A stretch of DNA of 33,128 nt from Thermoplasmata archaeon (lineage in GTDB: Archaea > Thermoplasmatota > Thermoplasmata > Thermoplasmatales > Thermoplasmataceae), in the NCBI GenBank assembly GCA_021811525.1, contig JAJZOK010000080.1, positions 1-33,128 of the forward strand, in the 5' to 3' direction. The notes under the pieces are model-generated. The model saw only the letters and a program-made list of their open reading frames with translations, did not search any database and had not been told where the DNA came from. A program made the translations under genes and the position numbers. Positions 7,844 to 15,931 of this stretch are shown one piece after another (within the stretch, counting starts at the first letter, position 1; the number at the start of each line of letters is the position of its first letter).

Positions 7844-9194
7844 CCCCCTTCGCCTCTTTCCCTGAAAGGTCATCCGAAAGGCTTCTTGCATTGAACACCC
7901 TGGCAAAGAAGTAGAATGTCAGTGGAATCAGGATTGCGTAAAACACAACTATGAGAAGGCCCGGCACAAACAATGATGGAGTGAGATTGGCCGCGGCATC
8001 GGTTCTCATCACATTGTAAACTATCCAGGGCTGCCTTCCAACCTCATCAGTCATCCAGCCCAGCTCGTACACCACAAGTGCAAGGATCCCCAGGATTCCC
8101 TGGGAATACAGCATGAACCTTGAACCGAACGGGTTCCTCCTCATTATCCACATCAGAGCCATGATGAACAGGAACAGCCCGAGCAGAAGGCCACCGGTTA
8201 CCATGACATCAAACGATGTGTGTATGTAGAGGGGAGGCCAGTCGCTCACAGGATATTGGGTCAATCCCGGCAGCTCCTTTATTCCAGTCTCAAAATAAGC
8301 GAGAAGGGACTGTACGTTTGGAACTTCAATTCCCCATACATAATTTCCGTTCTGGAGGAAACCGAACAGCCTTTCCGGAAGATTGGTGCCTGGAAGGTAG
8401 TTCAGGTCCAGTGCAGCGTACTTGAGAGGCTGGCTTGTTAACAAGGTACCCATCTCATGGCTTCCTGTAGCCCCGGAAAGGATTATCCCGACTATGGAGA
8501 CTATGCCTGTAAGCTTTAGGCCTTTGGTGTAAAATGCTTTTCCATCGCTGTCATTTGTTTTCAGGTACTTGTAGGCAAAGTAGGCACCAACCATCATGGC
8601 TCCGGTGAAAACCGTTGTGGTGATAACATGTGCAACTTGGGCAAAGGTGGTTGGCGTAATGAAGGGTGCCCATGGGTTAACGCCAGTAACCTGTCCCATT
8701 GCAATGAATTCTGCAAAATTGAAGCCGTTAGGGCTGTTCATCCAGGCATTTACCATTGTTATGAACACTGCTGATCCAATTGAGCCAAGCGCAATAAAGA
8801 CGGAAAATACCCAGTGCGTGTACTTTCCCGAGAAGGCGTTCCTGTAGTACACATATATGACGAGGGCAAAGGTCTCGAGGAAGAATGCAAAAACTTCTGC
8901 ATAGAAGAGTGCAATTGCCCCCGTACTTGCCACCAGCGTCATGAAAGCAGGGAAAAGGTTGATCATCTCCACGGCCATCACTATGCCGCTGGCTGTTCCA
9001 ACCCCGAAAGAGATCACGAACACCTTAGTGAGCCTTTCAGACAGGACCATGTAATGCTGGTCCCCTCTTCTTATTCCTATGAATTCAGCTATTGAGATAA
9101 GAACAATGAGGGTGATGCTCATGGTCACTAGAATAATGTGGGTTCCGATGGTATAAGCGAAAAGGAACCTATCGAAAACGTCCATCGCCACCAT
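7830..9194 (-). CDS. cydA: Cytochrome bd ubiquinol oxidase subunit I
   Basis: The haem-bearing subunit of cytochrome bd, a terminal oxidase that reduces O2 with quinol electrons at the membrane. Counting from the upstream-most codon of the frame (9266), the haem-ligand candidates are H43 in GTHIILVTM and H213 in QVAHVITTTVFTG. The signature GRQPW is at 410-414. The quinol-binding loop between about 270 and 345 is short, as in the CIO-type branch. The frame starts at 9266, but the ATG at 9194 (or the one at 9185) is preferred because the family begins only about 16-19 residues before the first haem histidine. With 9194 that histidine becomes H19, as in E. coli, and the protein has 454 residues. 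Expected to work with the ETF and GlcDF complexes as electron sink. Confidence 0.93.
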   Translation of the reverse strand: MVAMDVFDRFLFAYTIGTHIILVTMSITLIVLISIAEFIGIRRGDQHYMVLSERLTKVFVISFGVGTASGIVMAVEMINLFPAFMTLVASTGAIALFYAEVFAFFLETFALVIYVYYRNAFSGKYTHWVFSVFIALGSIGSAVFITMVNAWMNSPNGFNFAEFIAMGQVTGVNPWAPFITPTTFAQVAHVITTTVFTGAMMVGAYFAYKYLKTNDSDGKAFYTKGLKLTGIVSIVGIILSGATGSHEMGTLLTSQPLKYAALDLNYLPGTNLPERLFGFLQNGNYVWGIEVPNVQSLLAYFETGIKELPGLTQYPVSDWPPLYIHTSFDVMVTGGLLLGLFLFIMALMWIMRRNPFGSRFMLYSQGILGILALVVYELGWMTDEVGRQPWIVYNVMRTDAAANLTPSLFVPGLLIVVFYAILIPLTFYFFARVFNARSLSDDLSGKEAKGGVNY

Positions 9195-9427
9195 TGTGAT
9201 ATAATTTTCAATCCTTAGAAAAACCTCGAACCTAAAATGTAATACATATTGTGCTAAAAACGCCATTTCAGGAGGTGTATAGAAATAATAAATGTTAAAT
9301 AAATTACATTAGTGTAAGCAATAGTTATATAATTGTCAAAATGATGGCACTGATGAAATGAATTTCACATTTACAGAAAGATCCAGTTTGAACAAAGAAA
9401 GGATCAACCAGAGAGGAGGCATCTGAA

Positions 9428-10807
9428 ATGGAAAATACGCTTAGGAAAGATTCCATAGGAATGAGGGAAACCATGCTCCAGGGAGTGGCTAGCGCTGCAC
9501 CTGCAGGAGCTGCGGTTTCGACCCTTACAGGGGCTGCGGCATTCGCGCTGGGTTCACTTCCGCTCACTGCACTTTTCGGTTTCCTGGTTGTTCTGCTCAA
9601 TGCAATTGTCATAAACAGGATTGCGTCTAAGGTTTCAGGTGCCGGAGGGTACTATGAATACGTCAAGAATGGATTCGGCCCGAGGGCAGCACTCTTCGTG
9701 GGCCTGTTCTACGTCTTCTACCAGACCATGGCACTTTGCCTCATAGTCCTGAGCATTGCGGTTTTCCTGCCTGCCATTTTAGCCATAGGTTTCGGAATAA
9801 ACATCCCGGCGATGATCTGGCTGCCGCTCCTAGTAGTGTCACTGCTTTTCGCATTCCTGGTCTCCTATTCAGGAATAAGGGGTTCAACAGGCTACACCAC
9901 AGCCATGGCCCTGGTTGAGATCATCATAATAGGCGTATTCGGCGCATACATCATACTCTCACACCCTTCAATAAACACAGTATCTGTCTTCACTCCCAAG
10001 TACGCAGTTGGAGGCTTCGGAGGCGTTGGCCTCGGTGTCCTGCTGATGTACACTGCCTTCTCAGGCTTTGGGGCATCTACACCCCTGGGTGAGGAGACAA
10101 AGACACCAAAGAAAGTCATAGGAAGGTCAGTGCTCTTCTCTGTTGTAATACTGGGCGCATTCTTCATATTCGTATCCTACGTGTTCACAGTTGCCCAGGG
10201 GCCGGCAAATATGTCAACTTATGCAAGCGCCATTGTTCCGGGGATAACTATTATTGGCACTTCCATAGGCACAATCGCCGCTGTGATTGTTTCCGCGCTC
10301 TTCATAAACAGCCTTCTCACGGGCTCGGTTGTTCTCATAAACGGCGCATCAAGGGTAATGATGGCAATGGGAAGGGATGGAATACTTCCGTCCGGATTTT
10401 CCAAAATTAGCCAGAAGAGAAAAACCCCATACCTCGCTGCAGGATTCATTACGCTGGCGTCCTTTGCCATTGGGCTGGTTGGAACTGTGGTGATTGGCGG
10501 ATTCAACGCATTCATAATGGCCGCCATTGCGGCAACTCTTGGAGTGCTCTTTGTGCATGCAGTGATAAATGCCTCCCTTCCAAGGATCGAGAAGAAGTTC
10601 GATGGGAAAATGAGCGTTTCGGGATTGGTCCTATCCGTGGTGACGGTGGTTATCTTTGCCCTGATATTCTACAGCACTTTCCTGCAGGTTTTCCTTCCAG
10701 TGATAATTGGTACAGGGCTTTTCATAGCCTGGCTGGTTTTCAACTTTGCATACGTGTTCCTCGTGAGAGAAAGGTTATCAGAAGTGCAAACCGCAGAAAC
10801 TGCCTGA
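9428..10807 (+). CDS. APC-superfamily amino acid permease
   Basis: A 459-residue polytopic transporter of the amino acid/polyamine/organocation type, with about twelve hydrophobic spans. The first half carries the family's unwound-helix glycine region (GAAVSTLTGAAAFALGSLPL) and the SGAGGYYEYVKNGFGPRAAL loop after span 2. The G-x-E-T-K-T-P-K-K-V motif after span 6 (GEETKTPKKVIGRS) is diagnostic for the family and marks an amino acid importer or exchanger. Substrate cannot be told. Unlike many genes here it has a strong SD site (GGAGG at 9415-9419, 8 bases before the ATG) and a leader of perhaps 70 bases downstream of a TATATAA-like box near 9325. It is divergent from cydA and ends in a clear terminator. 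Confidence 0.9.
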   Translation: MENTLRKDSIGMRETMLQGVASAAPAGAAVSTLTGAAAFALGSLPLTALFGFLVVLLNAIVINRIASKVSGAGGYYEYVKNGFGPRAALFVGLFYVFYQTMALCLIVLSIAVFLPAILAIGFGINIPAMIWLPLLVVSLLFAFLVSYSGIRGSTGYTTAMALVEIIIIGVFGAYIILSHPSINTVSVFTPKYAVGGFGGVGLGVLLMYTAFSGFGASTPLGEETKTPKKVIGRSVLFSVVILGAFFIFVSYVFTVAQGPANMSTYASAIVPGITIIGTSIGTIAAVIVSALFINSLLTGSVVLINGASRVMMAMGRDGILPSGFSKISQKRKTPYLAAGFITLASFAIGLVGTVVIGGFNAFIMAAIAATLGVLFVHAVINASLPRIEKKFDGKMSVSGLVLSVVTVVIFALIFYSTFLQVFLPVIIGTGLFIAWLVFNFAYVFLVRERLSEVQTAETA

Positions 10808-10830
10808 TTGAATTCAGGCAATCTTTTTCT
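10801..10830 (+). terminator. Hairpin plus T-run terminator of the permease gene
   Basis: TGCCTGA (10801-10807) and TCAGGCA (10814-10820) form a perfect 7-bp stem with a 6-base loop, overlapping the stop codon of the permease gene. A T-rich tract (CTTTTTCTTCC) follows. Archaeal termination depends mainly on the T-tract, so the hairpin may be partly incidental, but the arrangement is convincing. The gene behind it on the opposite strand ends 41 bases later. Confidence 0.6.
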
Positions 10831-10870
10831 TCCTATCAAGGAGAAACCATTTTTTTTCATATTTTCAAGA

Positions 10871-12481
10871 TCAGGGGAACATTTCCTTAATTCTTGCAGC
10901 TGCAGTTTCATCAATTCTTGGCACTTCAGGAGTGGGCCGGTCTGCGCGAACTACCATCCTGTCTTCCGAGAATTCAATATCCGAGTCAGGGTTTACTCTG
11001 GTTGCAAATGCCCACTCAACCTGCTTCAGGTTACCGGTGTCAATGTCTCTCCCCACGATGATGTTCAGGCGCTTGTCCTCCCTGTAGCTGTGTGAGATCA
11101 CCGCTTCTCCGTTTGTGGTTGAAAGCACAGTGTCCTCCCCGGATCTAGAGAGCGAAAAACCCTCATCTGTGCTGTCGGTGATGACAATGACCTTTCCAAC
11201 TGTTCCATCATCGCTTGCAGTGAAATCAGAGCTGATGACAAACACTCCAGGCACCATGGTGACCAATTCCTTCAGGTTTTCACTGGTATTGAGAAGTCGG
11301 GCAATGGCATGAGGGAAATCCAGAGTGGCTCGGCCCCGGTTGATCATCACGAATTTTCCCCAGAGGGGATCAAGGGCCATTATTCCTAAACCAAGCTGCC
11401 GCGCAAGCCCTTTGCCGGGCGGATTAACAAATCCCAGGGAAAGAAACCTTGCTCCGGCATGCGGCCAGGCAACACCGAAACTGGTGCCCTGTGGCATGTA
11501 ATCTCTGAGGGTTCTGGTGAGGCGTGCTGATCTGGGCATGGAAAAAGTGTTGACATGTTCGCTGGAATTTGAATTCTGTATATCAAGGTAAATAGGATCC
11601 TTCCTCATGAGGATGGTTTTCACTTCAGCGGTGTACTTGGTTGAATCGTGCCCCATGTATCCAGTGTATTCTGCAAATGGCCCCTCCTCAAAGGTTTCCC
11701 CCGGCCTGAATCTTGCCTCAATGACAATCTCTGTATCCTTTGGAACGAGTATATCATTCTCCAGGCCACTGGCAAGCTCAACATCGATGAAGGATGTTGC
11801 TTTATCGTATTCGCCGTCTGTAAATGATGCAGCCAGCAAATAGAAGACTGGGTGCGTTCCCAAGATCACTGTAAGTTCCGCTTCTATATTCTTCTTAACA
11901 GCAGTGTGAAGGTATTTCCAGAGATGCCCGTGGCTTCCTGCGTCAAATGCATAAGTGTTCCTGGAAAGTGGCTGAATTCTCGTGAAACTGAGATTTATGC
12001 TCTCAGGATTGTCAAAAGGCCTGTGTGCAATAATTCCAGAACTTATGTAACGGGTTTTCCCTCCCTTTGTTCCGTCAGAGGGGTAATGTGATGGTATGGG
12101 CAGAGAAAGGAGGTCAACAGAATTTCCTTTCATGATCCTTTCCTTGAAGGGTGCGGGACCACTAATTATACTTGGCTTCCTGGAAGATTGTTCAACAAAT
12201 GCCCTGGAATAATTGTCATAAAAGTTTTCAAGATCAGTGGTTCCAGTGGCAAAGAATATTCTGCTGTCACTGCCTAGAACATTTGTGAGGAGCCGGTACC
12301 CGCCGTATCCCCTGAGATTGTTGAACATGATCATCCTGTTCGCGCCATTCTTCATGGCTGAGAATGCAGTGGTTTCAAATTCCGTGCTGACCTCCTTCAC
12401 TATTTCCTCATAACCTTCAGGAAACTTAGCCCTGTAATTATGTATGAAACCCCTGAGTGTTGAACTGTTCTGTTTCTCCAT
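10871..12481 (-). CDS. UbiD-family prenylated-FMN-dependent (de)carboxylase
   Basis: A 536-residue member of the UbiD family, which uses prenylated FMN to decarboxylate or carboxylate aromatic or alpha,beta-unsaturated acids. Counting from the ATG at 12481, the catalytic Arg/Glu triad can be matched: R168 in SFTRIQ, and E266 and E271 in EEGPFAEYTGY. Metal/phosphate ligands are N163, H186 and probably E235. The frame extends to 12556, but the ATG at 12481 has a strong SD (AAGGAGACC) a few bases upstream, and the added 25 residues do not look like the family. An AT-rich TATA-like stretch about 40 bases upstream may give it its own promoter. No UbiX (prFMN synthase) is in the window. Substrate unknown; the regulator and SRPBCC neighbours hint at a dedicated catabolic role. 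Confidence 0.88.
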   Translation of the reverse strand: MEKQNSSTLRGFIHNYRAKFPEGYEEIVKEVSTEFETTAFSAMKNGANRMIMFNNLRGYGGYRLLTNVLGSDSRIFFATGTTDLENFYDNYSRAFVEQSSRKPSIISGPAPFKERIMKGNSVDLLSLPIPSHYPSDGTKGGKTRYISSGIIAHRPFDNPESINLSFTRIQPLSRNTYAFDAGSHGHLWKYLHTAVKKNIEAELTVILGTHPVFYLLAASFTDGEYDKATSFIDVELASGLENDILVPKDTEIVIEARFRPGETFEEGPFAEYTGYMGHDSTKYTAEVKTILMRKDPIYLDIQNSNSSEHVNTFSMPRSARLTRTLRDYMPQGTSFGVAWPHAGARFLSLGFVNPPGKGLARQLGLGIMALDPLWGKFVMINRGRATLDFPHAIARLLNTSENLKELVTMVPGVFVISSDFTASDDGTVGKVIVITDSTDEGFSLSRSGEDTVLSTTNGEAVISHSYREDKRLNIIVGRDIDTGNLKQVEWAFATRVNPDSDIEFSEDRMVVRADRPTPEVPRIDETAAARIKEMFP

Positions 12482-12575
12482 CGGTCTCCTTCTTTGTGAA
12501 GTCAGGGTGTTGTTATTGATATTTTTGGCGATTCGAAACTCCCACAGCTTAACCATATTCAGAAAAGTGGATTGA

Positions 12576-12594
12576 AGGAGGCAAACATCCTCCT
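12576..12594 (-). other. Intercistronic hairpin between SRPBCC and UbiD genes
   Basis: AGGAGG and CCTCCT form a perfect 6-bp stem with a 7-base loop, directly after the SRPBCC stop codon and about 95 bases before the UbiD start. On the transcript it would place an SD-like AGGAGG in a stem. It may be a transcript-processing or partial termination signal in the SHOCT-SRPBCC-UbiD unit. No long T-run follows, so I do not call it a terminator. Confidence 0.35.
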
Positions 12595-12600
12595 GGAAGT

Positions 12601-13029
12601 TTATCTGCCACTCATTATGCCAATTTTTTCAATAGCCATGTCAGTTGCCCTGGAGAGTTGCCCGGTGACAATCCCTTCCACAAAGGCCGGCACCTCCATT
12701 ATCTCCAGATTCCAGCATATTTTGACTTTGGTTTTCCCCTGACCAGTTTCAGTGAGATCTATTGAGCGAGATCCGTTCATGGATTCTCCCTCAATTTTCA
12801 CGTTTATGGCCTTCATTGGTTCCATTGTGATGGTCTGCTTTGTCTTAGAACCGAATGGCCTTGGCCCAACTGTAGCCTCTCTTTCCACAACGTTCCCTTC
12901 CCGTCTCAGGATTCTGATGTCCCTTATATTCCCCCAGAATTCTGTCTCCCTGGAAAAGTCAGTAAATGCATTCCACAGCTGATCTATTTGCATATTCACA
13001 TTATATTCCTTCTCAACTTCTATTTTCAA
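12601..13029 (-). CDS. SRPBCC (START/polyketide-cyclase-like) domain protein
   Basis: A 142-residue single-domain protein of the SRPBCC helix-grip fold. It shows the typical order: a beta strand opening (KIEVEKEYNVNMQIDQLWNAFTDFSRETEFWG), a series of short strands with charged turns, and a long C-terminal amphipathic helix (VEGIVTGQLSRATDMAIEKI). The fold makes a deep pocket for a hydrophobic ligand such as a lipid or aromatic compound. The W-N-A-F-T-D opening is the usual first-helix signature. It overlaps the SHOCT gene upstream by 4 bases and leads into the UbiD gene 120 bases downstream. It could bind the UbiD substrate or product, but that is inference from context. Confidence 0.75.
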   Translation of the reverse strand: MKIEVEKEYNVNMQIDQLWNAFTDFSRETEFWGNIRDIRILRREGNVVEREATVGPRPFGSKTKQTITMEPMKAINVKIEGESMNGSRSIDLTETGQGKTKVKICWNLEIMEVPAFVEGIVTGQLSRATDMAIEKIGIMSGR

Positions 13030-13316
13030 TTCTTCCCAATCCTCCTCAGAAGTTCCTCATATTCATCCTGAGAGATATCTCCTTTTGCCAGCCTGATTCG
13101 GAGTATTTCTTCAGGAGTGCCCGAAGGCCCATCCCTGTAGTGCCCATACCATACATTTCCGCAAGCCCATCTTGCCCTCCAGCGAAAAAACACAAAGAAA
13201 GCAAATAGCCAGAACCCAAGGAACAGGGCCAACCCAATAAGGATCCACGGAAAAAAGAAAGGTCCTGTCACATACCATATTGGCCAGACTGTATTATTTG
13301 ATGAAATCCAGTACAA
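13026..13316 (-). CDS. Small membrane protein with C-terminal SHOCT domain
   Basis: A 96-residue protein with a hydrophobic segment, probably two closely spaced spans, between about 15 and 46 (VTGPFFFPWILIGLALFLGFWLFAFF without polar breaks), then a basic stretch. It ends in the short SHOCT motif (EEILRIRLAKGDIS followed by DEYEEL), which is common at the end of small membrane proteins and probably serves oligomerisation. The frame opens with TTG at 13316. A TATATAATAA-like box about 42 bases upstream supports a start near there. The stop overlaps the start of the SRPBCC gene by 4 bases. It is the first gene of a minus-strand unit divergent from the TrmB-like regulator, with the two promoters in a shared 50-base region. 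Confidence 0.7.
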   Translation of the reverse strand: MYWISSNNTVWPIWYVTGPFFFPWILIGLALFLGFWLFAFFVFFRWRARWACGNVWYGHYRDGPSGTPEEILRIRLAKGDISQDEYEELLRRIGKN

Positions 13317-13361
13317 CTTTTTCCCCTGATATTTTGATTAAACCTTGGCTTATTATATTGG

Positions 13362-13380
13362 TGTTACCATGAAGGTAACA
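13362..13380. promoter_or_regulatory. Perfect inverted repeat at the TrmB-like gene start, candidate operator
   Basis: TGTTACC-ATGAA-GGTAACA is a perfect 7-bp inverted repeat with a 5-base spacer. It covers the ATG at 13369 and sits about 12 bases downstream of the TATA-like TTATTATATT (13350-13359), which could serve either strand. If translation actually starts at the next in-frame ATG (13390), the repeat lies between TATA box and transcript start, an ideal repressor site. It is placed to control the regulator itself and the divergent SHOCT-SRPBCC-UbiD unit. Confidence 0.5.
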
Positions 13381-14193
13381 TTGACATCCATGATCAGAAA
13401 CCTCGAAAAGCTCGGCCTCAACACAAATGAGGCCAAAGTGCTAGATGCACTCTTCAGGCTTGGCCCATCCGGTGTCTCTGATATCCACAGTTTTTCCAGC
13501 GTGCCCAGGAACAAGATCTATGAAATACTTGACAGGCTCGCTGAAGGTGGAGTAGTGGAAGTCCAACCGGGGAGGCCTCTCCTGTACAGGGTTTCAAACC
13601 CTGAAAAGATTGTCGCTGACCTTGTCGAAGAATATGCCAGAGCTGGCGAGGAAATCAAGGGGACTGTGAAGGAACTTGAATCTAACAGAAAAGATGATGA
13701 TCCAGCTTATGCTTGGGTCGTCAAGGGGAGGGAAGCAGCTCGACGTAGACTTGCAGACCTCATCTATTCTGCTGTCAATGATATTTTCATGATAGGCAGC
13801 CTCCATTCTGAATATATCACTCAGGTTTCCTCTTCACTTAAGGCTGCTAGGGATCGCGGTTTAATCACCAGGGCAGTCTGCATGGTCAGCCCAATGGAAA
13901 CTAACAGCCCAGATATTTCAGTTAACGGAATGGTTGAATACAGAACCATCAGGGATTTTTCAAAAGGCAACGTGGAAATGGACAGGAGGGACATGGAGAT
14001 AATGCAGGGCTTCCGGGATACAGCCGGATACGGATGCGTAGCAATCGTTGATGAAGCCATGGCATTCAACATCGTGGACGAAGGCAGGTACCCTGAGAAG
14101 GTTACAGGTATCTTGATAAAGGCCCCTGGAGCCCCTAGGATACAGAAAGGAACCATAGAGCGCATACTTTCTCTTTATACCCGGAAACTGTAA
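13369..14193 (+). CDS. TrmB-family transcriptional regulator
   Basis: A 274-residue archaeal regulator with an N-terminal winged helix (about 8-75: LEKLGLNTNEAKVLDALFRLGPSG, the TrmB helix-turn-helix lead-in, followed by VPRNKIYEILDRLAEGG). A helical linker (about 80-105) and a C-terminal ligand-sensing domain of the PLD-like TrmB_C type follow. TrmB proteins usually sense sugars or small metabolites. The frame is open from a TTG at 13345, but ATG 13369 or ATG 13390 is more likely: the latter puts the TATA-like element 13350-13359 at leaderless distance. A perfect inverted repeat overlaps the 5' end and suggests autoregulation. Likely targets are itself and the divergent decarboxylase unit. 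Confidence 0.85.
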   Translation: MKVTLTSMIRNLEKLGLNTNEAKVLDALFRLGPSGVSDIHSFSSVPRNKIYEILDRLAEGGVVEVQPGRPLLYRVSNPEKIVADLVEEYARAGEEIKGTVKELESNRKDDDPAYAWVVKGREAARRRLADLIYSAVNDIFMIGSLHSEYITQVSSSLKAARDRGLITRAVCMVSPMETNSPDISVNGMVEYRTIRDFSKGNVEMDRRDMEIMQGFRDTAGYGCVAIVDEAMAFNIVDEGRYPEKVTGILIKAPGAPRIQKGTIERILSLYTRKL

Positions 14194-14252
14194 TATGCTT
14201 CCACCACAGCCCCTGTAATTGTAATGAGATGTTCCCGGATTTCACCTAATGC

Positions 14253-14642
14253 TTATGCAACAATAACGGCATCCGCCTCAACTTCAATGAGCAGTTCATC
14301 ATTTATAAGGCGGTTAATCTCAACCATGGTTGCGGCAGGGTTTATGTCCCTGAAGAATTCAGAGTGAACCTTTCCAATAATGCTGCTTTGTTTTATGTCT
14401 TTTACAAACATCCGGGTCCTCACCACATCAGATATGGATCCACCCAGTTTCTCAATTGCCTCCTTTATTATATTCAGGCACTCTCTGGTCTGGATTTCAA
14501 CACTTCCACTTCCTACAACCTCGCCATTCCTTACAGCAGTTGTACCAGATATGAAAATGTGGTTTGCGACACGTACTCCCCTACTGTAACAAAAATCCTC
14601 TTCCCATTTCGTTCCGCTCCATAATAACTCCCTGTCTTGCAT
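14253..14642 (-). CDS. RidA/YjgF-family protein
   Basis: A 129-residue member of the YjgF/YER057c/UK114 superfamily, which forms trimers with ligand sites between subunits. Classical RidA deaminates reactive enamine/imine intermediates. The opening ANHIFISGTTAVRNG, the middle EKLGGSISDVVRTRMFV and the closing INPAATMVEINRLINDELLIEVEADAV are family blocks. The catalytic Arg of true RidA (P-A-R-x-x) is replaced here by Ala-Thr (PAAT), as in other subgroups, so imine deaminase activity should not be assumed. The frame runs up to 14804, but the ATG at 14642 has an SD (GGAG) about 5 bases upstream and begins where the family begins. It is divergent from the VOC-fold gene. Confidence 0.85.
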   Translation of the reverse strand: MQDRELLWSGTKWEEDFCYSRGVRVANHIFISGTTAVRNGEVVGSGSVEIQTRECLNIIKEAIEKLGGSISDVVRTRMFVKDIKQSSIIGKVHSEFFRDINPAATMVEINRLINDELLIEVEADAVIVA

Positions 14643-14910
14643 TGTTCTCCTATATTGATGCAAATTAAATTTACTTGGATGAAATTGATTGGGTGCTTCC
14701 TTGCAACTCATAAATGAAGAAAGTAACTGGAAGGTACTTAACTCCCGGCTTGTTGGAGGCAAACCACAATCATCTTCTTCTTTAGTAAGGTATGAATTGT
14801 GCATTTAGTATAATCAAATATCAAGGAGTTCGTTAGAGTTTTGGAACGAAAATTAGTTTTTTTGTTATAGCAGTTGAATATTTATTATTCAAGCCCTCGT
14901 ACTACTTACA

Positions 14911-15333
14911 ATGAAAATATTGTTTATAGCTGGATTTGGGCCAATTCCTGATGATTTACCCCAATCTAGGAAGTTATACTCTGAAGACCTTGGGATTGAA
15001 TTTAATGAATACGAAGGTGGATACATGCATGCCCAGAACCTGGATGGTTCCAAAGGCTTTGCAGTTTGGCCCCTGTCACTGGCAGCTGAGGATTGTTTCG
15101 GAACAAAAAATTGGCCGGACGGCGTTCCAAGACCTCAGGCATGGCTGGAATTTGAGGTCGAAAACGTGAAAGAGGCAACGGAAGAAATGAAGAGAAAAGG
15201 CTATAAGTTCTTAGTAGACACTTACAAAGAACCCTATGGCCAGATTGTCTCACGATTCATGAGCCCGGAAGGAATACTAGTGGGTCTAGTGTTCACCCCT
15301 TGGTTGCGCGATTCGACCATGAAATCTCCATGA
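14911..15333 (+). CDS. VOC-fold (glyoxalase/bleomycin-resistance-like) protein
   Basis: A 140-residue protein of the vicinal oxygen chelate fold. It has two beta-alpha-beta-beta-beta modules, seen as MKILFIAGFGPIPDDLPQSRKLYSEDLGIEF in the first and WLEFEVENVKEATEEMKRKGYKFLVD in the second, ending in the typical strand SRFMSPEGILVGLVFTPW. The D-x-x-x-S-x-x-L-Y-x-x-x-L-G-I signature of the family is clear, with E in the final strand as possible metal ligand. Specific reaction unknown. An ATATTTATTATTC box about 36 bases before the ATG marks a leaderless start. It is a single gene, divergent from the RidA-like gene. Confidence 0.8.
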   Translation: MKILFIAGFGPIPDDLPQSRKLYSEDLGIEFNEYEGGYMHAQNLDGSKGFAVWPLSLAAEDCFGTKNWPDGVPRPQAWLEFEVENVKEATEEMKRKGYKFLVDTYKEPYGQIVSRFMSPEGILVGLVFTPWLRDSTMKSP

Positions 15334-15416
15334 GTTCAAAATCACCCTTTCAAAATATGGGAAAAGCTACTACCATGAAATATAGCTTACTGGAAGGTCT
15401 TGACTCCATTGTTTAA

Positions 15417-15489
15417 AGCCACTGGAGGGTTTCGATCCCCCGACCTGCTGATTACAAATCAGCTGCTCTACCAACTGAGCTACAGTGGC
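15417..15489 (-). tRNA. tRNA-Thr (anticodon UGU)
   Basis: On the minus strand a full cloverleaf can be folded: acceptor stem GCCACTG/CAGTGGC (7 bp), D arm GCTC-AGTTGGTAGA-GC, anticodon arm GCTGA-TTTGTAA-TCAGC with anticodon TGT, and T arm GGGGG-ATCGAAA-CCCTC with one G-U pair. The discriminator base is U73, normal for archaeal tRNA-Thr. CCA is not encoded and no intron is seen. Position 54 is A rather than the usual T. Confidence 0.96.
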
Positions 15490-15655
15490 GGTTTTGAGAG
15501 ATATTCTACTCAAACATAAAACTTTCAGTAATACGGCGGAAGATGATTTGAAAAGATTCCAGAATTCAATTCAGTTTTAAATGAAATTTAGGATATTTTT
15601 AATACTTAAATTTCACTGCACAAGTTTATTATCAATTACGCCAATGTGCTTCTGC

Positions 15656-15883
15656 ATGGAATCTCTGGAAGCAATCAGGAGCATGCCACCTTCAGCCAAA
15701 CTGCTGCTGCGAGTTCTGAAAGAAAACAAGATCTCCAGATTCGAGGAACTGATGGATGAGACCTTGCTTTCCAAGAGGACACTTCTCTATGCCATAAAAA
15801 CGCTCAAGGAACTTGGCCTCATTGAGACCCAGGTCTGCATGAGCGACGCAAGAAGAAGATTTTACTGCGTTAAGTTGCGTTAA
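15656..15883 (+). CDS. Small winged-helix (MarR-like) DNA-binding protein
   Basis: A 75-residue protein made of a single winged helix. The helix-turn-helix is SRFEELMDETLLSKRTLLYA, followed by a recognition helix (IKTLKELGLIE) and a beta hairpin wing (RRRFYCVKL). The frame extends upstream to 15581, but the ATG at 15656 sits about 34 bases after AGTTTATTATC (15622-15632) and starts just before the fold, so it is preferred as a leaderless start. It lies 48 bases upstream of the GlcD-like gene, which makes it a candidate local regulator of that operon. The ligand is unknown and there is no sensor domain. Confidence 0.75.
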   Translation: MESLEAIRSMPPSAKLLLRVLKENKISRFEELMDETLLSKRTLLYAIKTLKELGLIETQVCMSDARRRFYCVKLR

Positions 15884-15931
15884 CGTTTCCAGATTCAACA
15901 ACAATTAATACGTTTCAGAAAATTCTCAACC

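Noticed and set aside
9341..9361. Seven-codon possible upstream ORF before the permease gene
   Set aside because: The TATA-like box near 9325 would put the transcript start inside or after this ORF, so it is unlikely to be translated.
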